This document shows, in pieces, positions 22,901 to 34,000 of a stretch of DNA of 64,000 bases; the stretch's first letter is position 1, and each line of letters starts with the position of its first letter. The notes beneath the pieces were generated by a model. That model had not been told where the DNA came from and made no database searches. It worked only from the letters and a program-made list of their open reading frames with translations. The stretch is from assembly GCA_032622095.1 (NCBI GenBank), contig CP136061.1, positions 40,805,797 through 40,869,796 of the forward strand, read 5' to 3'. The position numbers and the translations under genes were made by a program. The stretch comes from Siphonodentalium dalli. Its lineage: Eukaryota; Mollusca; Scaphopoda; Gadilida; Siphonodentaliidae.

Positions 22901-23296
22901 TGGAGCTTCCTGAAATTTTGTAATGCTGCACCAGCTCAGCTCCGTCATGAAAGAGTTAACCAATGGTACACCAGAGATTAACTCAAGTTTGTTATCTGAG
23001 ACCCACAGACAGAGTATTAACCCTTCCATGAGTGGAGCTTCCTGAAATTTTGTAATGCTGCACCAGCTCAGCTCCGTCATGAAAGAGTTAACCAATGGTA
23101 CACCAGAGATTAACTCAAGTTTGTTATCTGAGACCCACAGACAGAGTATTAACCCTTCCATGAGTGGAGCTTCCTGAAATTTTGTAATGCTGCACCAGCT
23201 CAGCTCCGTCATGAAAGAGTTAACCAATGGTACACCAGAGATTAACTCAAGTTTGTTATCTGAGACCCACAGACAGAGTATTAACCCTTCCATGAG
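22901..23296. repeat. 132-bp tandem array (three units) derived from a deleted family A MITE
   Basis: Units begin TGGAGCTTCCTGAAATTTTG at 22901, 23033 and 23165, and the motif recurs at 23297 in the full-length MITE; spacing is exactly 132. Each unit holds a MITE lacking its hairpins (TTAACCCTTCCATGAG to ATGAAAGAGTTAA) plus a ~57-bp spacer with GAGACCCACAGACAGAGTA. Because 132 is a multiple of three, long spurious ORFs arise. Confidence 0.9.
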
Positions 23297-23562
23297 TGGA
23301 GCTTCCTGAAATTTTGTGAAAACCCTGTGCCAATGTATTCTCTTATATATGCGAGTCTCCAATAGGGAGCCTCTCATATATAAGAGAATACATGTACATA
23401 CATGTAGGCCTAACAATATTGACCTTGTAAGCCAGTGCATTCTTTTATATATGCGAGGCTCCAAATGGGAGACTCGCATTTATAACTTATATAAATAAGA
23501 GAATACATTGGCTCAGGATCTTTAATGCTGCACCAGCGCAGCTCCAGTCATTAAAGGGTTAA
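23281..23562. mobile_element. TTAA-type MITE, family A, copy 2
   Basis: TTAACCCTTCCATG at the left and CATTAAAGGGTTAA at the right, with TTAA on both sides. It contains two hairpin modules (23329-~23385, right arm degraded; 23430-23512) related to those at 186-350. It is the full-length relative of the deleted units in the adjoining 132-bp array. Confidence 0.75.
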
Positions 23563-24174
23563 AGTGATGTGAAACACTCCAGTAGGGTGATCAAATAGAA
23601 ATGGAGAATAATCTTGCTCAAAGTTGATATTTTTACGAATACTAATCCAATTTGACAACATACACCACCAGTCTTATATATTAAATAAATGCAATGACTC
23701 TCGAAAATCATTTGTGTTAGTTTATCGCCGATAGATGCTTCTTGAATCGAGATGTAAATATTTACAATTGAGTGTAGTTGAGACGATATTTTCTATGGAG
23801 TGGTATGGTCAATTTATTTTAAATGTTTGGCGATGTTAGCTAGTAGAATGCTACAAGTATATTCCCCAGGTTGGCATAGTGCCTGCATGAGTACATGTAC
23901 TAATATTATTAGTTTCACGCACTAGAACAAGTCCATAATATGTCTTTAAAGACTAACAAATGCTTAGAGCCTGCACTTGACTAGAAGAAGTATACCTCAG
24001 AGAATGGTAGTTGTCATGAGTGTATATGTCCAATTTCTCACATGTTTATTTTGTGAGACCCACGGACACTTTATAGTCTGTGAATAGAGGCACTATGATT
24101 ATCATACATAAGCTTTTCTCCCGTTTTTCTCACAACTGCTGTGGGTTCTTTAAAACATGTGGGAGATCGACATT
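23563..24174. other. No gene recognised
   Basis: AT-rich. A diverged copy of the GAGACCCACGGACACTTTA spacer lies at ~24045-24085. Confidence 0.4.
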
Positions 24175-24427
24175 CAAGCCTTGAAATAGGGTGTCGTCAT
24201 TTGCAGAATGAGGTCCCCAGCGGGTGAATTTAGTGATGCTACCCCGCATAGCGGGCTAGCATCACCAAATTCACCCTCTGGGGACCTCATTCTGTTTACA
24301 CCTCAGCAGAATGAGGTTCCCAGAGGGTGAAATTGGTGATGCTAGCCCGCTATGCAGGGTAGCATCACTAAATTCACCCTCTGGGGACCTCATTCTGCAA
24401 ATGACAGACACCCTATTTCAAGGCTTG
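24175..24427. mobile_element. hAT-like MITE, family F, complete with 8-bp target duplication
   Basis: Ends CAAGCCTTGAAATAGGGTGT and its inverse (ending TTTCAAGGCTTG). The flanking octamer TCGACATT occurs directly on both sides, which defines a hAT-type insertion. Two internal palindromes of ~90 bp fill the 253-bp element. Confidence 0.88.
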
Positions 24428-25391
24428 TCGACATTCAGAAATCATTATTTGTGATGGTTGCTGTGTTGGTATTGACGCAAGGGATTTTAATGCTGTTCGC
24501 AACTGAATTAAATCAATAGTTTTATTGTTACATTGACATTGTTTCTCGTGTAAATCTATGACTGTTATTAACTGAGACAGGGGCGATACACTTAGTAGGA
24601 CATCACTCCTGGTTCTCGCAATTTGTCACTAATATGCAGCCATTATGCTGACCATAATTACAAATACATCTTCATCTAATACTGGGGCTTTTAGGTGTTA
24701 TTTGAATATGCAAGGTGTCAATTCAGTTAAAGATATATTATGTACTTATTAGGGTGCGTGTAACTGATAAGGTAATATTCAGGCAATGCCAACTGGAGGA
24801 ATGTAACATTCGCAGAAAATCTAAAGCAAATCGACTGTAACACTATATAGAAAACATCGTCTGAACTATGCTTATTTGTAAATATTTACTACTTGATTCA
24901 GCATCTATCGGCGATAAATTAACGAAAACGATTTTGCAATGGAGAGTCACTACATTTAATTAATATATAAGAATGAGGTACATGTTGTTAATTTGAATAT
25001 AATATTTGTAAAAATTACTACTTTGAACAAGATTATTCTCCATTTCTAGCTATTTGATCACACTACCGGAGTGTTTCACAACACTTTAAAGATAATGTAT
25101 CTTTTCCCAGATACCAGGCACAATAAAAAAAAAAATTATTTATTTATTTGGATGATTGAGCCACAATACGAATATGATAACATATATTTGTCTAAATATA
25201 GAGAAATTGACAGTTTATTGTTTAAATTATTAAGTAAACTGATAATTTTTACTAAGAAGAAATGTATTTTTCCTGCAGACAAGTCTTAGATATAGATAAT
25301 GCCAATATGAGTACTACCGATATCCTTAAAGTAATTGATCTGAAAAACACCGAAAGTTGAAAAAATAATACGTCCACAAGGATCTCATTAA
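24428..25391. other. No gene recognised
   Basis: AT-rich DNA with short ORFs. Parts near 24870-25080 mirror 23580-23860 in reverse (for example CTCCATTTCTAG / TAGAAATGGAG-type words and GTGTTTCACA / TGTGAAACAC), suggesting an old foldback around the family F MITE. Confidence 0.4.
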
Positions 25392-25508
25392 AAGTTCTAC
25401 AGATATAAGATGAATCACTAAAGTTCTACAGATATAAGATGAATCACTAAAGTTCTACAGATATAAGATGAATCACTAAAGTTCTACAGATATAAGATGA
25501 ATCACTAA
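25392..25508. repeat. 29-bp tandem repeat, four units
   Basis: AAGTTCTACAGATATAAGAT recurs at 25392, 25421, 25450 and 25479, exactly 29 bp apart, with identical units. Confidence 0.93.
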
Positions 25509-25987
25509 ATTTTATTTTCATGCCTGCATGTGTAATGCCTGACACTAGGAGATTGGTGGAGTTTATAAATTGACAGCCGAAACAAAGTTGCGTAAAATTC
25601 AAGCGTGCTACATTTACCCCCTATATATAAATTTTCAATCGATCATTCTGATGTCCTATACTTGGAATACTATGAACTGGTGTATTATCTACCTCACACA
25701 TGGAACAGGGCTTGACTTAGTCTTAGGCACATGGGAAAAAGAGTATGCAGAGCGATAAATAACACCAGGCATGCTTAGTTTACATGTACAATGTAGTTTA
25801 AACATATTTTATTGCCAAAAGATGGTATATATGGAATACACATTTGACAAAGGAATTGGGGCACTAGTGCTGCTTAGTATATTGTACGTAAAAATCCTTA
25901 CCACGATGTTGGAGGTTTACTGCGGTATAAAACTGTGGTATTTTCCAGGGTGACACCACGTTAGATGTGGTCAATTACTTTCAAGTA

Positions 25988-26199
25988 CAGTAATGCCCTA
26001 ATTATCGACTCCTTAACCACATCAGAATTATGGGTAACTTTTCAGGATTTAGTCGGAAATATGGCTTGTTGCCATTCACTGGAAAGCTCTCGGGGAGAGC
26101 TTTCCAATGAATGGCAACAAGCCATATTTCAGACTAAATCCTGAAAAGTTACCCATAATTCTGCTGTGGTTAAGGAGTCGATTACTTAGAGCATTACTG
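25988..26199. mobile_element. Family E palindromic MITE with TA duplication
   Basis: CAGTAATGCCCTAATTATCG to GAGCATTACTG, with TA on both sides and two complete arms. Confidence 0.85.
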
Positions 26200-26227
26200 T
26201 ATAGCCATAGGAAAATTGATAAACAAC

Positions 26228-26380
26228 CAAGCCTTGAAATAGTGTGTCTGTCATTTGCAGAATATGGTCCCCAGAGGGTGAATTTAGTGACGCTATCCAA
26301 CACAGCAGGCTAGCATCACCAAATTCACCCTCTGGGAACTTCAGTCTGCTGAGGTCTCAATTGCTATGGGAGACCTAGGA
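26228..26380. mobile_element. Family F MITE fragment
   Basis: Left end CAAGCCTTGAAATAGTGTGT and the first palindrome are present. The right end is missing or diverged after ~26380; weak similarity recurs near 26545-26585. Confidence 0.65.
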
Positions 26381-29300
26381 TCAGATTGAAGTTGTTTTCA
26401 ATTCTGAGCCATAATCTCAATTTGATTTGCTCAATGCATATGAACACAATGATTGAAGATTTTTTTTTAAATGTTTAATAATTGTACAGGAAAGCCATTG
26501 AATTTGCATTGAAAATTGTGGCAAAATGACATTGAATTGAATGCGGAGTTGCGTCACTAAATTCAGCCTCTGGGGAACTCTCTCCTAAAAATATCGCCAG
26601 TGTTTTTGCTTATTGCTCATTATTTACATCTTGTATATAAACAAATGCTTGGCTCACACAAAGTGTTTTTTGTGAGTAATATCGCATTCATAATATCATT
26701 ATACTCTACTATTAGTATATTTTTGAGGAAATTTTCATAATTTGGTACCGGTAACTGTTATTTCTAAATTATAACCTACAACGAAGGCCATTTGTGCCTT
26801 TAACCCAGGAAGTGTCCATCTCAGTGAAGTGCATGGGATATACACTTCGGCCAAAAAGATTTTGGCAGCTATACATGTACTAGTAGCTCTGGAAACAAAA
26901 AAGGGACTGATATTAATACATGTAGGAGAGTCTGAAAATAGGGGAAATTGTCCAGAATAATTTCAGAATTGACTGTGGTCAAATTAGCTGAATTTTCTGG
27001 ATTTTGCTGTGCTGATATCAACAGTAAGTTTATACATGCACATGAACCATATAAGAAACTAAAATTGAATATTTTAATATTCGTGACAGCACTGCGGAAG
27101 CAAGTGGGGTCCAGGATAGGGCACTTTTTTCAATCAGAGGCATTATTAAATGGTGAAAGGCAACATTCATTAAAAAATACGTACATTCCAGGACCATATA
27201 AGTTCAAATTAATTAAGCTAACAGATCATTTTCATTACAGAACAATAAAACAATGCTGTTTTATCTGATATACCGTTATGAGGTACATGCACATGTACTG
27301 TATTACTTGCCATTCTATGAAGAATAAAAGTGTCCCCCCCCCCCTTAGTGATGGGCAGGAGAGGTCTCTCTCTCTCTGTGCATCGTCCATGCTCTGGCAC
27401 CCCTGAATATTCATTCCCTATCCTATTTTATATTATTATGGGATTCACTAGGCCCCTGCTAATATTCAATATTCGTTTTGTTATTCGATTCAACCTCGAC
27501 ATTCGATTTGATTTTGACTTTGAAAACAACAAATAGTAATTTTGAATACTGCTAAATAGTCAATGTGAACTTAATGCATTTATCGATAATAATTGAACAC
27601 TTACAACTGCTGCGAAGTATAAAAAGTAGATACACTCGAAAGTATTCCCTTTACAATGTTCTAACTCTTGTTTCATGACCACAAAATAACAGTTTACAAT
27701 TTATTCTGAGGGCATTCAATTGGAGACGGAAAGATACTTCACAATTCTGTTGAACAGTACATGTACCGGTATGTCATGTGACTGCGCATACACATGTGTT
27801 ACAGCAATTTTCTCCTGGGTAATTAATTCAATGTTTATTGCAATATAGTCTGACAAAAGTCACATAAAAGCATGCAATCTAGAGCTGATACCACCCCCTA
27901 ATGTGAAGTAGATTATTGAGGAACAAGTATTAACAAAGAAATATATTCCCTGCCTTGTTTGTTCAATGTTATAAAGTTCCCTATCAAACATCAAAAAGTT
28001 CCAGGGTTTTGTACTGGTGGAATATGATCTCTACGGGCGTTAGCCACAGTTGAGATTCATGGAACGATCTACCTATACTCATTCTTGAAATGTTTGCCAG
28101 GGTCAGGGGAAACAATTTAAAACTATTTTTAAATGTGGACTTACCACAATTATTCATAATATTATATATAAACTCCCACCCAGGTACTCATGAGTGGTGG
28201 AGACCTATTGCACCCAAGCTCTCTTGACTCTTGATGATATTACACCACCAGCCGCAGTAAGTTTTTCTCTGAGAGAGTCATAGCCATGCAGGAATACGTA
28301 TATGTATATACAAACAGAAACCGGACTTGTTGTTGCTTAACTTTAATATAGATGGTAAATTGTGGTTGTTGGGATAAAAATTAATGAAGCAATAGGCGAT
28401 ATTTTTGTATACAAACAATGACGTCCAGCGACCACGTGTGTTTGCTGCTGGTAGGCAAAAACATTCAAAACAAAGGCCAGCTGTGTATAGATTAGCACAT
28501 AAACACACAATGCCTTCTCACAAAACATGCTATACTTTCGTCTTTTACGTGAAATATTTATTGTACATTTCTTACAGTGACACAAGAACATATTACATTA
28601 TTTGTTTGTAAAAAAATTGACGCGGATAAGATCATAACTTACACTTTATAGTGACAATTTTGAGGATTTTCTGACACGTGGTCATAATATTACTGTGGTT
28701 GTTATTGTTTTGTATTTGGTAAATTCGCTCGGATAATCCAATATATATGCGAACCAAGCATCATCAAGTTTACATATTCAGTTGTCTTCATTGTAATTGT
28801 GCCCATCCACATTGTCAAATTTGTCATTTATACGCATTTAAAGTATCATTATTTTGCACAACGCCAAATATAATTTTGTCTATAGCTTTCACTGTGTGTA
28901 TTGTTCCATTACGTACATGTAGATGATGATGGATTGATATTGAAAATGAGCCAAAAATATGACATGGCTCATGCATGAATTAAGGGTAAGTACCCCATGT
29001 TTTATTTGATTGAGGCCTAGTACAGTTTGAACTTCCAGTATGTATTGTATATGTAATTTCAAAGGAGATATAAGATACATGTATGAAGGTAACAAAAAAA
29101 GGAATTGCCAATCTACAGTTTAATGTACATGTAGGCCTATATTTATACTCAGGGGACAAAATAGCAAAGTCAGCAATTTGCATATCGTTTTCACATAAAA
29201 GTTAGATAAAAGCTCTTTATTCCTATGATATCCAGCGATATCGGCAATATACTAACAAAGAACGCTCTTTATTGTTCCATACTTAAAAAGTTACTCGAGA

Positions 29301-30779
29301 AAGACTTTTGTGGCAAGTACATTTGTTTATTGGTTTCAAAGGTGACATTTATAATACTATTCGAATATTCTAGTAACTTATTTGACGGAACATCAAGTTG
29401 AGTAAAGGGAACATTTACTCAATTTCTCAATTCATAGACTATTTCAACTTTATGAACAAAATATTTGTTACTAAAATATTATATGGCTGATTAGTCGTTA
29501 GCTTTTGGTCTATCGTATAGGCTTCACCGAAGAATCTGAATTATGCCATGGGCAGGAAAACATGTACTGCCGCACCAGTTTGCCCTCGGTTGAATGTCTT
29601 GGCACCCTTTGCTATTGAGAAATGGGACTAAAACACAAAGATTTTCTAGACGAATAAATATTGTAGCGACAAAATTTACAAACGAAAAATAAAATAAAAT
29701 AAACAAAGCCAGCTCTACCGGTATACATTGTATATAAGAAATTATAGCTAGTGCTACAGTATGCAATGAAGTCGCGAAAGTTTGTAATTATCACACCATT
29801 TTGCGATAACATTTAAACTTTCTATACAAAGGTCGATCTTTTAATTATTTTTTGGTTATAATTTCATATATCCATCGATCACAATATTTCTGCGTATCAT
29901 ATATTTGCTAGCCAATCCTATCTTATTCTGAACATGTTTGAGTCTATTGGAACATCTAATAACACAACAACTACATGTACCTGATTTTGTTTTTACCATT
30001 TTACTTTGATTTTTATTCATCGATTATCCATATCAAAACGACAATTGCTGTGTTAGACGGATATATATTTTGCATTAACACTTAATTAACAGGTCCTGAA
30101 TATCTATATACATGTAACCAGTTGTCGATATTAACAGCAGTCCTCGCAACTATAACAATCTATGAAAAATATTGCACCTACATGTATGGAAATAGCATGG
30201 ACCACCGAAATCTGTATAATCTGTATCTGACTCTGTAGATATTTCAGTGCAGGAACCAATTATGGTTATAGACGCACTAAATGCAAAGAAAGTTAGGCGA
30301 TGGGTACAAGCTCAACATCTTCAAGTTTGCTTTCTAGTTATTTCAGATTCAAGGAAACGGCTACTTGTCAGTGAGAAAAAACTAAATGTTGTCCAGAGGT
30401 GACAAACCACGTCACCCTGTTGTGTTTATTTTGTCCACAAAAGTGACAAAACAGTCTCATTTACTTTCCTCTGGGCTAGCGGAAACTCTTATTTTAGCAA
30501 TTCATTAAATTCAAAGAGTAACTTAATTATTATACCTACATGAACAGTTACAGGACACCTTTCACTTTCTTATATGAATTAAATACATCCTTATTTTAAT
30601 TACAACGAAATGTGAACCTGGATAGACTTGTTTAGGTCCCGATGCCTTGGCAATAAACACACAGAGCTGTATACAATTTATAATTTTAGTTCCGTTTCAA
30701 CTGATGGCAACAATTGACCTTTTCTAGAGATATGCACTTTTATTGAAAAGAAATTCCTTAAATTTGTTAAATAATCGTA
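26381..30779. other. Upstream intergenic DNA without a recognised gene
   Basis: The longest frame (106 codons at 26948) shows no domain I recognise. A 12-nt C run lies at ~27334-27345 and a CT microsatellite at ~27365. No coding exon or RNA gene could be supported. Confidence 0.45.
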
Positions 30780-30895
30780 CAATCTAATATTATTTAAATT
30801 TATTTTTCACAAACTAAAAATTCGAAACTACAGCAGGTGCTCGCTACTGGTGGTAGCTCCGTTTTAGGAAAACACGACGTGGAAAACTTGAAAAG
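30780..30895 (+). promoter_or_regulatory. Probable PRDX4 promoter/5' leader
   Basis: An AT-rich TATTTAAATTTATTTTT block at about 30789-30805 lies 90-110 bp upstream of the PRDX4 ATG and could serve as a weak TATA-like element. The DNA becomes more GC-rich just before the ATG. No canonical TATAAA or clear initiator is visible, and the transcription start cannot be fixed from sequence. Confidence 0.3.
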
Positions 30896-31061
30896 ATGTC
30901 GGCCTCTTTGATCGTGCTTCTCGCCACGTTTGGCGTCGCCGCTTCGGTGTGCGTGAAGGCTGGTGACGATGACATGTGCTACGCTCCTCTCGGAGGCTCC
31001 GTATACCCACAAGAAACGAAAAGAACGTCTGGTCACACGATCCAATGGAGTCAGGTCGTCA
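30896..31061 (+). CDS. PRDX4: PRDX4 exon 1 (signal peptide and N-terminal extension)
   Basis: This exon encodes residues 1-55 plus one base of codon 56. The hydrophobic stretch [17 protein letters not shown] followed by KAGDDD reads as a cleavable secretion signal. Cys28 lies in [11 protein letters not shown], which corresponds to the CxxxxGGxVYP segment of animal PRDX4. The ATG at 30896 is the first in this frame after a plausible leader and gives the signal peptide directly at the N terminus. The donor is A|GTAAGT at 31062. Confidence 0.92.
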
Positions 31062-34000
31062 GTAAGTGACGCCGGGTGTTCGCTTTATGTTACCTAATGT
31101 CGCAGTACGGTTTTGTCGCCTGTTACATATGGGACACCAAATTCATATTTATTATTACCACTTTAGAGGCGTTCTCTAGTAGATTAACAGTATATTTTAA
31201 ATCCATAATTTTGAGGCGAAGTTGACCGGAAGCGGTGCAGTTAATGAAGTTTGTTTTCTTTAACGCCCACTTTCGGTTAAGTCACCGATCACGTGATCAC
31301 ACCAGGACGGAGTGGTAATAATAGTAATAACATGATTTTGTCCGGCATCATGGTTTATTATTACCACTTTAGAGGGCGTTCTCTAGTAGATTAACAGTAT
31401 TTTACCGGCACGATAACATTCCATAATTTTGAGGCAAAGTTGACCGGAAGCATGCGGCGGGCGTAGTCCGTAAACCTGACTTTTATTATCAGAGCATAGC
31501 TCTATAAAAGTCAGGACTGTATATCACTGAAAGCAGTACTCCGTCACCAATCATTGGTATGGACATTTACTCGACTTTTCACAAGCGATAACACACACTA
31601 AAAAATATTATTTAACAACCAAAACTCCCACATACTTGTAGATCAGAGCTTCTAGTACATTTCTAGTGTGTTGTCAATGCATGTTTAAGATGTTAGTCGT
31701 GTCATTCTTCGCATAAAGCGAGAGCATATTTCTACCGCCTCGAACTTTCAGCCATTTTGTATTTGCAAAAATCCGTCAAAACAGTGAATTAGGAATCGGA
31801 AACGGAACGAACATAATTGGATTCCGGCTATAACATGTTCTTGTTTGTTTCGAGTTTATTTTCGATTCAAATATTTATAAACATGAGAAATAAACTTAAT
31901 GATTATATATGTATATATGCATGTAACCATTTCATAATCACCATCGTCATCATCCGACATCAACATATTATTATTAAAATCATCATCGCCATGATATCAT
32001 CATAATATATCATCAAATCAATTTTTTTCAAGGGCGTGGCTAAAGTGTCTTATTAAGTGTCCAAATTATTATTCCAACCTCTTTCCATCCTAATTGAGTG
32101 AGAATTTTCCAAATTGACACCTTAACTTACCAACTGTCGTCAAATTGTAATATAAGGTAGCCACACGGTCACTTATCGGCGTAGGTAATCGGCTTTAACT
32201 AATTGACGACTCTAAGACTATAATATTCAGATAGTGATGGGCGGTTAACCGAGAAAACAACTCAGTTTCGATTTTTAACAATAAACCGAAAACCGACCCA
32301 CGCGATTCTGCTCAAACCGATATTACGTTTTTTTTTAATGTTTATTTTTCACTTAAATCAACTTATTATACCTCCCCAGGTACTTATTAGTTGATATTGT
32401 TATCAAATTATCGGCCTCACTGATCAATATTATATCGGAATGTGTCCATTTCGTCTCAGATATGTGTTGTTATAATATCGTATAGGCGACTGTTTTTGTT
32501 CTTTTTCAAAACATATGGCCGAACAAAATAACGAACATGGTTCAACAAAAAGCCCTGTTTGGAGTTATTTTACGCGTCTAACTGGAGACGACTGCAAAAA
32601 AATGTCGCTGCTTAATATGTCATAAAAACGTCGCTTAAACCAGAGTCCGGCTAACTATATGAATGCCGAACGTACACAAGTCCAAATAAGGCGATAATCG
32701 CCAACCAAAAAAATGGAAGCGTCTGCTAACTCGAAAACTTAAGTAAATGGTATGAACACTTTGGTCGTCTGGACATTCCGATGTGACGTAATCTGGTAGA
32801 AGTTTGCAGCCATTGTGCAGCTTGTAAAATATGTCGCAACATCACACACATCAAAGCGATCACACCGCAGTCATTGAATGTGGGTCAATCATACACGTGT
32901 CAATAATTGTTACACAGTCGGGTCAAGGACGCCCACTGTTTGTGAATTTGCTGCTGTTTGTGGTTGAATTCTCAGACACTAATCAATGCATATAATATGA
33001 TAAATATGTTTTAAACATGTCAGAAAGGGATAAACAGTGAAGATGGGGGTGTTTATTTTTTTAAATACCGAATTGTATCATCTTATCGTGTTGGATTCAG
33101 TTTGCGTCGGCATTTTGTCCCGTTGTTTACCTGTGATCGCATTTCCTTCCTAAAAAATTGAACGTTATTGGGACATTATTGACTCTAATTGCGGTTACTT
33201 TGAAAGTATATTTATTTCAGTATAATTTCACTATCTAGTAAAAAAAAAAACGAACCGAAACCGATGTTTTTTCTCCCAGAAAAACCGAAACCGAACATAA
33301 AAAATCAAAACCGCCCATCTCTACTCGGTTTCGACTCCATATTGTCGCTAATGCTTTGTCAACGTTATTGGCACGTAAATCTTATGTAAGCATAGCGATG
33401 GCGACGTGGTCGGAACTTGGGCGTTTGATACCGAGACCACTATTTGAATATTAATGTGTGTTCCAGAATGAAAAAGTTGAAGAAAATTGACAAATTTGTG
33501 AATTTAAAAACAGTTCAAACGTTAGTGTATTCCATGCCTCAGCCCGGACATATATACAAAATTTCATTAATATCCATTGAGAAACAACGGTCCAAACATA
33601 TAACACCCCGTTACACATTTTATTTGGAGCCGGCCACGGCCTTGGCTTACACTTTATATTGTGTCCCCGCACATATCGTCACGCCCTTGGTCATTGTTTC
33701 TTTGAAATCAAACTCCATTGTTTATTAAAACTTAAAATTCAAAAATGATTTGTTGCTGTTGCTTTCACTCGGTCGATCGTTCCCGTAATTATCTGATCTC
33801 CTTTCCGGTTATGTAGTTGAAAGTTCGTTCCGCCTTTTCCGTTCCGTCAATTTACTACAGATCAAGTTTTAAATGTTGACAAATTAACGGTCTCGGATTT
33901 ATCTCAAAGTTCGGATTATATTTCAAGAGTCAGGTATTGTACACAATGACTTCGTAATCTGCCACTATCACTTGACCTTACAACATAATGGTAGCAGATA

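Noticed and set aside
22877-23479. 200-codon minus-strand frame with a 44-residue repeat
   Set aside because: Product of the 132-bp tandem array (132 is divisible by three) and MITE hairpins.
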